Below are positions 18,676 to 29,877 of a stretch of DNA of 64,000 nucleotides, in pieces (positions within the stretch are counted from its first letter, which is position 1; each line of letters begins with the position of its first letter). The notes beneath the pieces are model-generated. The model saw only the letters and a program-made list of their open reading frames with translations. It made no database searches and had not been told where the DNA came from. This DNA comes from Corynebacterium parakroppenstedtii. Lineage in GTDB: Bacteria > Actinomycetota > Actinomycetes > Mycobacteriales > Mycobacteriaceae. The position numbers and the translations under genes were made by a program. The DNA is taken from NCBI RefSeq assembly GCF_019754935.1, contig NZ_JAGSOA010000001.1, positions 930,001 to 994,000 of the forward strand, given 5' to 3'.

Positions 18676-20082
18676 TTACTGCTGCTCCCAATAAAAAACC
18701 TGCTCGTCATCGACGGTTACCACTGCACGATCCGGGTCCCGGCTAATCATCGTCCGCAACGTCTGATGCTCCGGCTCTTGGCGCTCCGGCGTCTGGTCAC
18801 CCTCCGGCTGCCCCGTCACAGCAAATGTGATCGTGTGATCTTCAACGTTTTCCACTTCAAGGTCGCCATGTGCAATCCACGGATGGTCCCGACGAATCCC
18901 AATTAACCGCTGATAAATCTCATGCAGCCATTCCCCCGTCGGCAATAAATCTGCTGGGGAAGCCGGCAGGGGCGGTCGAATGTCGGCGTCGGCATACAAG
19001 CCATCCTGCTTTTCACCCCGCAAGCCCTGCTCATCGCCGTAATAAATGCTTGGCATACCGGGCAGCGTCAACTGCGCGACGGCAGCGAGCACCGCGCCGT
19101 TATCCCCCACCACCGAAGCAATGCGCGATACATCGTGGTTGCCAATGAACGTCAACGGAAGGATCGGCCGCTTGTCGGGCTGATTATTAGCGACGGCTGC
19201 GCCCTGCTCCACAAAGGTCTGGTGGCGGCCAAGCGCGTGGTCCAGCTCCCACATGTTCGCGTTTTTAATGCTGCTCCAGATGGCCTGCCACACCTCATAT
19301 TGTGTGATCGAATCCATGTGGGACTGAGCGGCGAACTCGATGTACCCGCCCTGTTCCTCGCCGTGGATGATTTCACCGAGGAACACGGCATCGGGATAGT
19401 GGGCGCGCACGCGGTCGATAACGGTCCGCCAAAATTCGGTGGGCACAGAGTACGCGGCATCAAGCCGCCACCCGGTGATCCCGCGATCCAACCAATACTC
19501 CATGATCTCCACGACCATGTCGGCTACGCGCGGGTCGGAATGGTCCAGCTCAGCCAGGTCAAGGTTCCCCTCCCACGGGACCGACACGATCTCCCCGTCG
19601 TGCGTGTGCGTTTTCACCGGAGTCTGCTCGGCCCCCGCACGCGCGCGCTCAATCGACTCGGCCACCAGCGGATGATGCGTCCCCACGTGGTTAAACACAC
19701 CATCCAGCATCACCTTGAGGCCGCGCTTCGAGCACTCCCCCATCAGGTGGTCAAAATCGTCCAGCGAACCTAACCGTGGGTCGATCCGCAGGTGATTCGT
19801 GGTGTCATATCCGTGCGCCGTCGACTCGAAAATAGGCCCGAGCAAGATCCCCGAACAGCCCAGCTCAATGGCATAATCCAGCCAGGCTTCTAGTCGCCGT
19901 AATTTTCCAGGCTTATCGACGTTGTGCTCGGAGTTGGCCGCGGATGGAGCGTGGTCGGGCGTCGGCGCGTCGGACCGTTCGTTGTCCGGTGTTTCTCCGT
20001 CGGATTGGGGGCTGAACATGTCCGTTCCGCACGCTCCGAGGGGGTAGATCTGCCACCAAAGCGCGTAATCAAGCGTGTCCAT
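18676..20082 (-). CDS. GH13 alpha-amylase family protein, cytosolic
   Basis: 468 residues with an alpha-amylase (GH13) barrel. The four conserved regions are LDGVFNHVG (126-134), GWRLDAA with nucleophile D208, FLGEII with acid/base E237 and FIGNHD with D317. There is no signal peptide, so it probably acts inside the cell on maltodextrin or glycogen-derived oligosaccharides, as cyclomaltodextrinase/neopullulanase-like enzymes do. A polar insertion (about 22-57) interrupts the first barrel loop, and the small C-terminal beta domain is short. It is separated from thiF by 210 bp containing a 15-bp direct repeat. Confidence 0.88.
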   Translation of the reverse strand: MDTLDYALWWQIYPLGACGTDMFSPQSDGETPDNERSDAPTPDHAPSAANSEHNVDKPGKLRRLEAWLDYAIELGCSGILLGPIFESTAHGYDTTNHLRIDPRLGSLDDFDHLMGECSKRGLKVMLDGVFNHVGTHHPLVAESIERARAGAEQTPVKTHTHDGEIVSVPWEGNLDLAELDHSDPRVADMVVEIMEYWLDRGITGWRLDAAYSVPTEFWRTVIDRVRAHYPDAVFLGEIIHGEEQGGYIEFAAQSHMDSITQYEVWQAIWSSIKNANMWELDHALGRHQTFVEQGAAVANNQPDKRPILPLTFIGNHDVSRIASVVGDNGAVLAAVAQLTLPGMPSIYYGDEQGLRGEKQDGLYADADIRPPLPASPADLLPTGEWLHEIYQRLIGIRRDHPWIAHGDLEVENVEDHTITFAVTGQPEGDQTPERQEPEHQTLRTMISRDPDRAVVTVDDEQVFYWEQQ

Positions 20083-20242
20083 CGAGCCCTGCCTGCCTAT
20101 CCGACTGCATTACCAACGAGTGCGGACGGGGTGCCGACCCTACGTCCCACTACTCTTCGAGCTTACGTCAGATACCGGACATACTTCGGCGCTTAATGCT
20201 CACTTGTCGTCCCTTGGCTTATCACCACTTGTCATCCCCATC

Positions 20243-20279
20243 GACGACGATTGACGCAAGCTTTGACGACGATTGACGC
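20243..20279. repeat. 15-bp direct repeat between thiF and the amylase gene
   Basis: GACGACGATTGACGC occurs at 20243-20257 and again at 20265-20279, exactly 22 bp apart. No function is apparent; a related GACGACGATTG is seen near 5664. Confidence 0.55.
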
Positions 20280-20292
20280 GCGGTGTCGCAAC

Positions 20293-22495
<2,203 letters not shown>

Positions 22496-22801
22496 CTAAC
22501 CTCCTTGAACAGCGGTGAGAAGTTCGATGCGATCGCCGTCGCTAATGGTGACGGTCTGCCAAGTGGATTTCGGAACGATCTCGTCATTAATGGCGACGGC
22601 ATAACCGTCGAAATCATCATCGCTAGCGGCGTCATTGCTGGTGGGCGAGTGTTTCGCGGTGTTGGCGAGAGCAGTGAGGTCGGCGTTATCGCCGTCCTGT
22701 GACACGGCTTTCACGAGCGACCGGACAGTGAGACCGCTTGTCGCCCGGTGCGATGTGCCGTTCAGTTCGATGGTGATCGTTGGACTGGAGGTGTCTGTCA
22801 T
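22496..22801 (-). CDS. thiS: Sulfur carrier protein ThiS, with internal insertion
   Basis: A ubiquitin-like sulfur carrier ending in the required QGG. Normal ThiS has about 66 residues; this one has 101. The extra 30 or so (about 35-65, rich in Asp, Asn, Ser, Ala) fall in the helix-to-strand loop, and the rest (ITIELNGTSHRA, YAVAINDEIVPKSTW, DRIELLTAVQGG) is canonical. The ATG at 22801 has a clear GAGGAAA site; an upstream start at 22843 is less likely. It lies between thiO and thiG in the TPP-controlled operon. Confidence 0.92.
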   Translation of the reverse strand: MTDTSSPTITIELNGTSHRATSGLTVRSLVKAVSQDGDNADLTALANTAKHSPTSNDAASDDDFDGYAVAINDEIVPKSTWQTVTISDGDRIELLTAVQGG

Positions 22802-22923
22802 TATTTCCTCTGGGGTTCCTCTGGTTTGTTCGACTTCGTTCATGACCTGTGGTGTCTGGTTGGCGGGCTGAGTTCACTGCGCTCGACGCTGCGTGACGTG
22901 CGTAATTTTCCTACGCAATGTTC

Positions 22924-24168
22924 CTACAAATCACGATGAATATCCGTAGCAGCAAGAATGTCGTTCAAGGTCAGTTCCGGAGTATCGTCATCATCCGCCC
23001 TGGTGAGGAGTTCGTCACCGTCTGCTAAGCGCTTTTCTAAGGAGCCGTATTCGTCCGTCATCGAATCCGCAGCTGCCACTAAGGCTTGCCCATCCACGGC
23101 ACCGGACTCACTAGCAGCCGTTTCCCTGCCAGCAATGGCAAGCGCCGCCCCCACCCGGGCGCCCAGCGCAGTCAACAGAATGCCGTGGCGGAAATAGCCC
23201 GTGGAAACAACAGCGCCGGTACCGTCGTCGATGCCAATATAAGGCAGGTCATCCGGCGTGCCCGGCCGAGCACCCGCCGTGATCTCCTCGATCGTGCATT
23301 CGCGAATCCCCGGGCAGATAGTGTCAGCATCGCGCATGAGGTCCAGCGCGCCACCCACCAGCGGCTGACCGCGGCCGTCCTCCCGGCTCGTGGCCCCCAA
23401 TACCAAACCGCCATCGATGCGCGGCACCACGTACACCGGCCGATCCCGGACAAATCCCCGAATTACCGACGTGACCAGCGGGTCGAGTTCCGCCGGCACG
23501 CGCAAACGGAGAACGTCGCCCCACACTGGGCGGAGCTGTAAATACGGAAGGAACTCGGACGCGCCGAGTCCATTGGCGACGATGGTGACGTCGTCGGGAT
23601 TCACGTCGAAAGGAGTGGCCGATCTCTTCACGATCTCCACGCCACGATTCTTCAACGCACCGATAATAAGGTCACCGAAGACACGTGGATCGATTTGGTG
23701 ATCGCCCGGGATATGCACGGCACCGGACAGGTTCGGGCTGAGCGCCGGCTCAGATTTCCGCAGCTGACGAACCGTCACCTGGGTGGCCTCCATTCCAAAC
23801 GATTCCTGGAAATCTCGCGTCTCGGCGAGATGCACCCGATCGGCAGAATCGGCGGCGACGACGTAGGTTCCGTCGCGGCGAAAACCAGTCATGTGAGGAT
23901 CGTCGGGGTCGGAATGAGCTGCGAGGGCGACACGTCGGACGAAACTCGGATACCACAGCGCGGATTGACGCATAAGGGGCACCAACGCATCCTGCTGATA
24001 CTGCATCTCTGCGGCCGGGGCTAACATGCCCGCGGCGTGGTGGCTCGCCCCCGACAGCGGAGCAGGATCGAGAATCGATACCGAGCACTCCGGATCGAGT
24101 TCAGTCAGTTCAAACGCGGTGGCCAGCCCCACAAGACCAGCGCCGATAATAGTGATGTGCCGGGACAT
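22924..24168 (-). CDS. thiO: Glycine oxidase ThiO
   Basis: FAD-dependent amine oxidase that makes dehydroglycine for ThiG. 414 residues: dinucleotide motif ITIIGAGLVGLATAFEL at the N-terminus, SGASHHAAGMLAPAAEMQY, GDHQIDPRVF, GARPGTPDDLPYIG and the C-terminal GYFRHGILLTALGA. The true start is the ATG at 24168, just after the TPP riboswitch with AAGGAGCC as ribosome site. A longer frame to 24333 only translates the riboswitch. The 70-residue C-terminal tail is acidic and longer than usual. Confidence 0.94.
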   Translation of the reverse strand: MSRHITIIGAGLVGLATAFELTELDPECSVSILDPAPLSGASHHAAGMLAPAAEMQYQQDALVPLMRQSALWYPSFVRRVALAAHSDPDDPHMTGFRRDGTYVVAADSADRVHLAETRDFQESFGMEATQVTVRQLRKSEPALSPNLSGAVHIPGDHQIDPRVFGDLIIGALKNRGVEIVKRSATPFDVNPDDVTIVANGLGASEFLPYLQLRPVWGDVLRLRVPAELDPLVTSVIRGFVRDRPVYVVPRIDGGLVLGATSREDGRGQPLVGGALDLMRDADTICPGIRECTIEEITAGARPGTPDDLPYIGIDDGTGAVVSTGYFRHGILLTALGARVGAALAIAGRETAASESGAVDGQALVAAADSMTDEYGSLEKRLADGDELLTRADDDDTPELTLNDILAATDIHRDL

Positions 24169-24171
24169 AGG

Positions 24172-24259
24172 CTCCTTCCCTCCGGCGGCATTATCCGCAT
24201 CAGGTTTACGGTCGGCGGCGATGCCCGCCCTCTCAGCCCACATCACTGGGCTCCCGTAG
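24172..24259 (-). ncRNA. TPP riboswitch upstream of thiOSGF
   Basis: Read on the minus strand: GGGAGCCC, then GGGCTGAGAGGGC, then AAACCTGATGCGGATAATGC and GGAGGGAAGGAG, the full thi-box order. The closing strand overlaps the ribosome site of thiO, which points to translational control by thiamine pyrophosphate. Confidence 0.93.
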
Positions 24260-24621
24260 GTCGACGATGTCGATGTTAAGTTTTCTATGGTTAGTGTCCA
24301 TGTGTTTTCGGCGGATACTGCTTGAGCATCCACGTGACTCGATTATATTCCCCGGTGGGACATCGTGAGTTTGTAGATGAGAATCGCCGGTTCGGGGGTG
24401 GCGATCATAACCTGATTGGTGTTTTCCGGTCGGGAGTACATAACCTGCACAATGCTTATCAGAATAATGAAGCAAATCTGGGTAGTCTTGGATGTAGCCG
24501 AACCTACTCATTTCTTATCTTTCGATAACGCTCCGGTTTGATGGTGGAGCTTTCGGCGGGCTTTTCGGCGGGGCTGAAGAAAACACGTCGCAATATCAGT
24601 CAACGTGAGCATGGTGATGAA
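24260..24621. other. Intergenic region between thiO leader and lipoprotein gene
   Basis: It should contain two divergent promoters. I see no conserved gene. A short direct repeat (TTTCGGCGGG and TTTTCGGCGGG near 24550-24574) is present. The composition is lower in GC than the thi genes. Confidence 0.4.
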
Positions 24622-25146
24622 ATGATGTACGTAAAGAAATTTTCTTCGCGTCAACGTGGCGCAGTAGCTTCTTTATTCGTCACTGTTGCCGCTGCAACTA
24701 TGCTCGCCGGATGCTCTTCGTCGTCAGATTCACCACATACAGAGAATGCAGAAAGCGCTATTCCAGCAACAAGCGCAGGGCAATCGTCTAGCGAAGTGTC
24801 ACATTCTGATAGCTCGAGCACTGCACCTCCGAATTCTACGCACTCCTCCACCGAGCATTTTGTTAATAGTGATGGGACGTGTAACCCCGACGTCATCGAT
24901 ATCAATCACGAGAAAAACACAGCGGAGACGCACTACCACGGCCTCCCCGATGATCAGGTGGCGATGAAGTTTTACGACATTAACGGAAATAATATGGAAG
25001 ACGTGGGCAGTGGCTTCTCAGCAGGTAAAACGGGTGAGGGGCCACTTTTCGCCACCGGAGTTGCCAATGCCGATATCAGCTATATCGGCGTAAAAATTGA
25101 GCACAAAAATGGGGAATCTCAGGAATGCAAAATCCTGGTGGACTAA
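24622..25146 (+). CDS. Putative secreted lipoprotein, function unknown
   Basis: 174 residues. A basic N-terminus (KKFSSRQR), a hydrophobic stretch and the lipobox LAGC followed by Ser residues identify a lipoprotein signal peptide; the cysteine is at about residue 31. A Ser/Thr/Glu/Asn-rich linker of about 50 residues leads to a folded domain of about 75 residues with two further cysteines (GTCNPD and QECKIL) that could form a disulfide. I do not recognise the domain. Tandem ATGs at 24622 and 24625 are both possible. A strong hairpin terminator follows. Confidence 0.75.
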   Translation: MMYVKKFSSRQRGAVASLFVTVAAATMLAGCSSSSDSPHTENAESAIPATSAGQSSSEVSHSDSSSTAPPNSTHSSTEHFVNSDGTCNPDVIDINHEKNTAETHYHGLPDDQVAMKFYDINGNNMEDVGSGFSAGKTGEGPLFATGVANADISYIGVKIEHKNGESQECKILVD

Positions 25147-25154
25147 CACTGGTG

Positions 25155-25192
25155 GAGCAACCCTAGTGGGGTAACAATCGTTACCGTTGCTC
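25155..25192 (+). terminator. Rho-independent terminator after the lipoprotein gene
   Basis: Nested stem: GAGCAAC (25155-25161) pairs with GTTGCTC (25186-25192) and GGTAAC (25170-25175) with GTTACC (25180-25185), followed by TCGATTTTT. The left part also holds the stop codon of the small membrane protein on the other strand. Confidence 0.7.
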
Positions 25193-25396
25193 TCGATTTT
25201 TCTGGAAATAGCGGACTAGCGCCCCCACACCCCGAATCACAAAAATAAGAGCCACGAAAACTATGACCCTAAGAACCGGACTTTGATCCGCCATGGCCGT
25301 GGTCATGAAGACCGCCACCGCCACGCACCCAATAATGATGGTAAAAAACGCACTCAAACTGGGGACACCAAAGAACTGCCGAAGTTTCTCGCCCAC
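25181..25396 (-). CDS. Small two-helix membrane protein, unknown function
   Basis: 71 residues with two hydrophobic segments (about 14-33 and 42-62) and a positively charged tail (RYFQKNREQR). The GTG start is preceded by an excellent AAGGAGGG, which argues that it is real. I do not recognise a family. It is convergent with the lipoprotein gene and divergent from the SDR gene. Confidence 0.65.
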   Translation of the reverse strand: MGEKLRQFFGVPSLSAFFTIIIGCVAVAVFMTTAMADQSPVLRVIVFVALIFVIRGVGALVRYFQKNREQR

Positions 25397-25520
25397 CGGA
25401 ATCCCTCCTTGTTATTTACGTTAGGTCCACCCTATAGACATAGATTTATCGTGACAATAGGATTCAGGGCAGAAGGACGTTTCTCTAGAAGAAATACCGG
25501 CGCCTACGAAGGGACACATC

Positions 25521-26315
25521 ATGGCGACACCCTCATCGTCCAACCGAACCTCCCCTCCCCTCTCTGAGCAGGTCGTTTTGGTCACCGGCGGTGCTAGAGG
25601 ACTCGGACGAGCAATTACCGAAGCGTTCCTCCGCGAAGGCGCCCGCGTTGTCGTTAATTATTTTTCCAGCAAAGCCGCTGCATACGACATCGAAGCAACC
25701 CATCCCGATCGTGTCCTCGCAATACACGGTGATGTGCGTGAAAGAGATGACATGAATACCATCTTTACTACAGCGCACCAAAAATTCGGACAACCAATAA
25801 GTACCGTGGTCAATAATGCACTCACGAGCTTCTCATTCAACGGAGAAGCCCGGCCAAAAGCTGACCAAATAAACTACGAGTCATTTCAATCGCAATTTTC
25901 AAGTGCAGTCCAGGGAGCAATCAACGTCATCCAAGCCGCGCTACCCAGTTTCGAACAAGCCCACTGTGGTCGCGTCGTCAACATAGGAACTAATCTTTTC
26001 CAGAACCCCGTCGTGCCCTATCACGATTACACAGCTGCCAAGGCCGCCCTGCTGTCACTTACTCGGACTTTCTCAAGCGACCTCGGCCCTCTGGGAATTA
26101 CCGTCAACATGGTTAGTGGCGGGCTTCTACGCACCACCGATGCCAGCGCCGCGACACCCGAGAAAGTCTTCGACGCAATCGCAGCAACTACGCCGCTACA
26201 GTCCGTAACAACCCCGGAGGAGCTTGCCGACGCCGTACTCTTCTTCGCCTCGCCGTGGGCTCGGGCGATCACAGGCCAAAACCTCATCGTCGACGGCGGA
26301 CTCGTCAAAGACTAA
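25521..26315 (+). CDS. Short-chain dehydrogenase/reductase (FabG-like)
   Basis: 264 residues of a classical SDR: cofactor motif VTGGARGLGRAI, VVNNAL (usually NNAG), active-site Y-x-x-x-K in HDYTAAKAALL and a C-terminal ITGQNLIVDGG. The serine that normally sits 13 residues before the tyrosine is a threonine here (VVNIGTN), a conservative but uncommon change. The substrate is unknown; 3-oxoacyl-ACP or a sugar/alcohol are possible. It is convergent with purT, with only six bases between stops. Confidence 0.85.
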   Translation: MATPSSSNRTSPPLSEQVVLVTGGARGLGRAITEAFLREGARVVVNYFSSKAAAYDIEATHPDRVLAIHGDVRERDDMNTIFTTAHQKFGQPISTVVNNALTSFSFNGEARPKADQINYESFQSQFSSAVQGAINVIQAALPSFEQAHCGRVVNIGTNLFQNPVVPYHDYTAAKAALLSLTRTFSSDLGPLGITVNMVSGGLLRTTDASAATPEKVFDAIAATTPLQSVTTPEELADAVLFFASPWARAITGQNLIVDGGLVKD

Positions 26316-26321
26316 GCCCGC

Positions 26322-27581
26322 CTACTCCCCACGGTCCTCGGCCCCGCGCGGGCTATCATCCCTGCCGTCTTCCACTTCAGGCACGAAAGGATGCACCGTG
26401 GATGCTGCCTGCGTCGCCCGTGACCGCGCTGTCTCAATATCCTCAGCAGTCGCGGTCACAACACCCATACGTCGGTGAGGGAAAGCCTCAGGCTTGCCAA
26501 ATAGGCGCAGGTCAGTCTCCGGCACAGCGAGGGCCTCCTTCACACCCGAGAAGGCCACGCCGTCGCCCCTCACGCCACCGTAAATCACGGCCGACGCACC
26601 GGGCGACACCAGCGTGACGTCGACAGGCAATCCCAAAATCGCGCGAGCGTGCAGCTCAAACTCGGACAGGCGCTGAGTCCCCATCGTCACCATGCCCGTA
26701 TCGTGCGGGCGCGGGCTGACCTCGGAGAAATACACATCATCGCCCTTGACGAACAGCTCGACACCGAAGACGCCGCGCCCACCAAGAGCGTTGGTCACGC
26801 GCGCCGCAATGGACCGTGCATTCTCCGCGGCCGCGTCGCTCATCGGTGCGGGCTGCCACGACTCCACATAATCGCCGGAATGCTGACGATGCCCCACCGG
26901 CTCACAGAACCACGTGGCCACTTTCCCCGTCGAGGGATCCACCGCGCGCACCGTCAAAAGCGTGATCTCATAATCGAAATCAACAAACTGCTCGACGATC
27001 ACGCGCGCCTGGTTCACGCGGGCGCCGCTCATCGCGTAATCCCACGCCTCGTCGAGGTCCTCCGGACCGTTGAGCACGCTCTGCCCCTTGCCAGAGGAGC
27101 TCATCACCGGCTTCACCACGCACGGGAAACCCATGGCATCCACGGCGTCGTCGAACTCGTCGCGGGTCGACGCGAACGCGTAGCCACTCGTCGGCAAGCC
27201 AAGATCTTCCCCCGCCAACCGACGAACTTCCTCGCGATTCATCGTGACGCGCGTCGCCTCGGCCGTGGGAATCACCGTGTAATCCGACTCCAAATCGCGC
27301 AACGCGTCCGTCGCGATCGCCTCAATCTCCGGCACAATGAAATCCGGGCGGACATCGTCGACAAGGTTTTTAATGGCATCCGGGTCCGTCATGTCGATGA
27401 CATAGTGAAACTGCGCCACGTGATGAGCAGGCGCGCCGTCATACCGATCGACCGCGTGAACTTCCACCCCCAAACGCTGGAAAGCTATTGCGACCTCTTT
27501 GCCCAACTCCCCCGAACCAAGCAACATGACCTTGGTCGCGCTGGAGGATAAGGGCGTTCCGATTGCATCTGGTGTGTACAC
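26322..27581 (-). CDS. purT: Formate-dependent phosphoribosylglycinamide formyltransferase PurT
   Basis: ATP-grasp enzyme of purine synthesis that uses formate instead of formyl-tetrahydrofolate. 419 residues: [32 protein letters not shown] segment ([15 protein letters not shown]), [34 protein letters not shown] and [14 protein letters not shown] are all intact. The GTG at 27581, five bases after the ecfA stop, gives the family N-terminus; a longer frame overlaps ecfA. It is probably co-transcribed with the ECF genes upstream. Confidence 0.93.
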   Translation of the reverse strand: MYTPDAIGTPLSSSATKVMLLGSGELGKEVAIAFQRLGVEVHAVDRYDGAPAHHVAQFHYVIDMTDPDAIKNLVDDVRPDFIVPEIEAIATDALRDLESDYTVIPTAEATRVTMNREEVRRLAGEDLGLPTSGYAFASTRDEFDDAVDAMGFPCVVKPVMSSSGKGQSVLNGPEDLDEAWDYAMSGARVNQARVIVEQFVDFDYEITLLTVRAVDPSTGKVATWFCEPVGHRQHSGDYVESWQPAPMSDAAAENARSIAARVTNALGGRGVFGVELFVKGDDVYFSEVSPRPHDTGMVTMGTQRLSEFELHARAILGLPVDVTLVSPGASAVIYGGVRGDGVAFSGVKEALAVPETDLRLFGKPEAFPHRRMGVVTATAEDIETARSRATQAASTVHPFVPEVEDGRDDSPRGAEDRGE

Positions 27582-27586
27582 GCTGG

Positions 27587-28816
27587 TCAGAGTACCAGCC
27601 GATAGTCCGAAAGCTCGGAATACGGCCCGTTGTGGCACGTCCACACCACCGATTTAGGCTCGCCTAATGTGCTGCCGCCGTGGGCACGCAGCACATCATG
27701 AATCTCACCGGCGACGAACCCGCGCATGATCCGCTCCAAGGTGCGATACCCGTGAACGTCCAGGCCAACCGTGGGCTCGTCCAGGAAAAGGAACTCCGGG
27801 CCGCGGGCCAGCGCGCATGCCACCGACACAATTCTTCTTGCCGACGACGCTACGTCCAGCGGGTGGATGCCCGCGACATCCTGCAAGCCGCAATACTCGA
27901 TGAGCGCGTCGGCGTTGCGGAGGGTCGAGCCGATCGCGATTTCATCTTTTACTGTTTTCGCCGAAAACGATGTGTCCATTGATGTGGGGGCCCAACCGTA
28001 GTTGAGGGGGTGGGGTGAGCCGACAACCTGCTGCGATCCGCCACTGTGCTTAATCAAGTCCGCCAAAGCAAGAAGGAGCGTGGTCTTCCCCGTGCCGTTC
28101 GGTCCCGCGATATGAGTAATCCCACGCGGAATGCCCGCCGACAAGGGCCCCAGCGTAAAAGCATGGCGCTCGACCAAGAGGTCGTTGATCACCAGGGCCG
28201 GCGCAGGGGCAGGAACGGGCGAAGGAGCATATGCGGACTCAGCGGATTCGGCGTCGGAGCCACCGGCGGAGTCGTCGTCAGAAATCTGACTCAATTCGAC
28301 CGGCGAATCATATTCCGCCCCCGCAACAGGATTCAGCCCAACGCCCTCGGGGTAACGCGATTCAACGTCGCACAGATCAGCTAAGTGGTTCCACGTCCGA
28401 TCAAAAATCGTGACGTCGCCCGGAAAACTGTCCACGACCTGCACCAAAGCTCGCGTCGCATCCATGTCACACCCATCCAGCGGGCAGTCCAGCACCAGAT
28501 TGTCAGGATTGCGTAGAAGGGCGGACGCGATCGCCACCCGGCGCGTCTGACCCGTCGACAATTTCGACGGGTCGCGCTGAAGGAGCGTCGTCAAGCCCCA
28601 TTGACCAGCAACATCCTGGATCCGCGAGCGCATGTCCGCCACGGGCACGCCCATCTGCTCCATGCCGAACGCAAGCTCTTGCTCCACCGTGCTCCGCAGC
28701 AACGTGATGTGAGCCGCCGCATCATTACCCACCCACGCGGCACCTGACTCCTCCGCGAGGGCCCACGCCTCTTCGCTCATTCCCGAACCGCTCGGGGCGC
28801 ACACAAACTTCTTCAT
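27587..28816 (-). CDS. ECF transporter ATPase, fused asymmetric two-domain protein
   Basis: 409 residues containing two ABC ATPase halves joined by an Asp/Ser/Pro-rich linker (about 175-207). Half 1 starts straight at a degenerate Walker A (APSGSGMSE, 7-15, lysine replaced by M13), keeps the signature [12 protein letters not shown] (86-97), and has Walker B LVLDC with C111 where the catalytic Glu should be. Half 2 has an intact Walker [10 protein letters not shown] (238-246) and Walker [13 protein letters not shown] with E347, but its signature has become DVASSARR. Only one complete composite site (half 2 Walker A with half 1 signature) can form. It lies 28 bases after ecfT and powers the S and T subunits encoded upstream. 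Confidence 0.85.
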   Translation of the reverse strand: MKKFVCAPSGSGMSEEAWALAEESGAAWVGNDAAAHITLLRSTVEQELAFGMEQMGVPVADMRSRIQDVAGQWGLTTLLQRDPSKLSTGQTRRVAIASALLRNPDNLVLDCPLDGCDMDATRALVQVVDSFPGDVTIFDRTWNHLADLCDVESRYPEGVGLNPVAGAEYDSPVELSQISDDDSAGGSDAESAESAYAPSPVPAPAPALVINDLLVERHAFTLGPLSAGIPRGITHIAGPNGTGKTTLLLALADLIKHSGGSQQVVGSPHPLNYGWAPTSMDTSFSAKTVKDEIAIGSTLRNADALIEYCGLQDVAGIHPLDVASSARRIVSVACALARGPEFLFLDEPTVGLDVHGYRTLERIMRGFVAGEIHDVLRAHGGSTLGEPKSVVWTCHNGPYSELSDYRLVL

Positions 28817-28844
28817 CTCTACCCTGCTCCCGCTCTACCCTGCT

Positions 28845-29600
28845 CTACCCCGCGACTCCCCACACACAGGCCGCGCACATCACCGCGACCATCCCGTAAC
28901 GGACCACACGCTCCCACGCGCGATCTCGGACGGGGTACAGCACGGTCCTCTGCCCTGGCTGGGCAATTCCCGTTCGCGATAACGGCCGGGAGCGCTGCGC
29001 CGCATCCGTCACCAGGCCAACAACCAGCGGAATGACCAGTTTCCTCCGTTGCGGCTTCACGCCCCGCGAGCGCTGAATCTGTTGGATGGTTCTCATTCGC
29101 GACGTCGCCAACGGGATCAGCCGAACGACCGAGCCCACCACATACACGATCGGCGCCGGCAGCCACGTTTGCAGGGCGCGCATGAGCGCATCCGGATTGA
29201 CTAGCGAACCGAACATCACGCCGCAGCCCACCACCGCGGCGAAGCGCAGGCTCAGCGCGGCGGCCGTCGACCATGAACCAAAAAGGCCGTACATCAGAGA
29301 AAATGACACACACGCTGGGATGATGATGGTTACGGCGGCTAAGGTCGCTGCCTTATTCCGAATAATTAGCGACGCCACCACGGCAACAGCTACGCCGATA
29401 GCCGACGCCCACGGCGCGTTGAGCACCGTGACGCTCACCATTAGGCACGCGGCAGTCACGAGCGGTGTGTACGGGTGGATGTTGGGCTCCTTAGGGTGTT
29501 GCGGTGATGGTCGGATTGGGGTTGACGTGGAGGTTTTGTTGGGCGCTGGGCCCCCTTTTCGCTGGCAAATGTTCGGGTGCTGGCCCCACGGCGTCGGCAA
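28845..29600 (-). CDS. ECF transporter transmembrane subunit EcfT (start uncertain)
   Basis: An integral membrane coupling protein with about five to six helices and the EcfT cytoplasmic motif IQRSRGVKPQRR, followed by a second conserved segment (AQRSRPLSRTGIAQPG, a divergent form of the usual A-x-x-R-G) that contacts the ATPases. The outer frame limit is a TTG at 29600 with no ribosome site and a Pro/Thr-rich leader. The only good Shine-Dalgarno (AAGGAG) lies six bases before an in-frame ATC at 29480, immediately before the hydrophobic region, so the real protein may begin there. Together with the S subunit and fused ATPase it forms a vitamin-type ECF importer. Confidence 0.75.
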   Translation of the reverse strand: MPTPWGQHPNICQRKGGPAPNKTSTSTPIRPSPQHPKEPNIHPYTPLVTAACLMVSVTVLNAPWASAIGVAVAVVASLIIRNKAATLAAVTIIIPACVSFSLMYGLFGSWSTAAALSLRFAAVVGCGVMFGSLVNPDALMRALQTWLPAPIVYVVGSVVRLIPLATSRMRTIQQIQRSRGVKPQRRKLVIPLVVGLVTDAAQRSRPLSRTGIAQPGQRTVLYPVRDRAWERVVRYGMVAVMCAACVWGVAG

Positions 29601-29637
29601 TTACGAGGCTAGACGGCAACGCTAACCCGGGACCACC

Positions 29638-29759
29638 AAAACTGCGGGGGTATATGGGAGGCCAGAAAAAGTGCGGGGGTATATGGTCAAAAATTGGGCG
29701 AAAAAGCCCCATATTCCCCCGCAGTTTTGGTGGGAGGCGTCAATATACCCCGCAAAATT
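29638..29759. repeat. 122-bp nested inverted repeat element, copy C
   Basis: The cleanest of the three copies. Outer arms are AAAACTGCGGGGGTATATGG and CAATATACCCCGCAAAATT. Inner arms are GTGCGGGGGTATATGG and CCATATTCCCCCGCAG. The centre is AT-rich (TCAAAAATTGGGCGAAAAAG). It lies in the gap between the S and T genes of the ECF cluster, so transcripts of that operon would carry it. Confidence 0.82.
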
Positions 29760-29877
29760 CCGGCACGAACCTCTGGCGCACAATCGGCGCCCTGGCTCAC
29801 TACCACACACGAGATTCACCAGGGCCTTTTCGCCGAGCTACCAAGCCAGGATTTCCCGTCGGAGGGGCCACCAAACC

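Noticed and set aside
24169..24333. N-terminal extension of thiO
   Set aside because: The extra 55 codons translate the TPP riboswitch.
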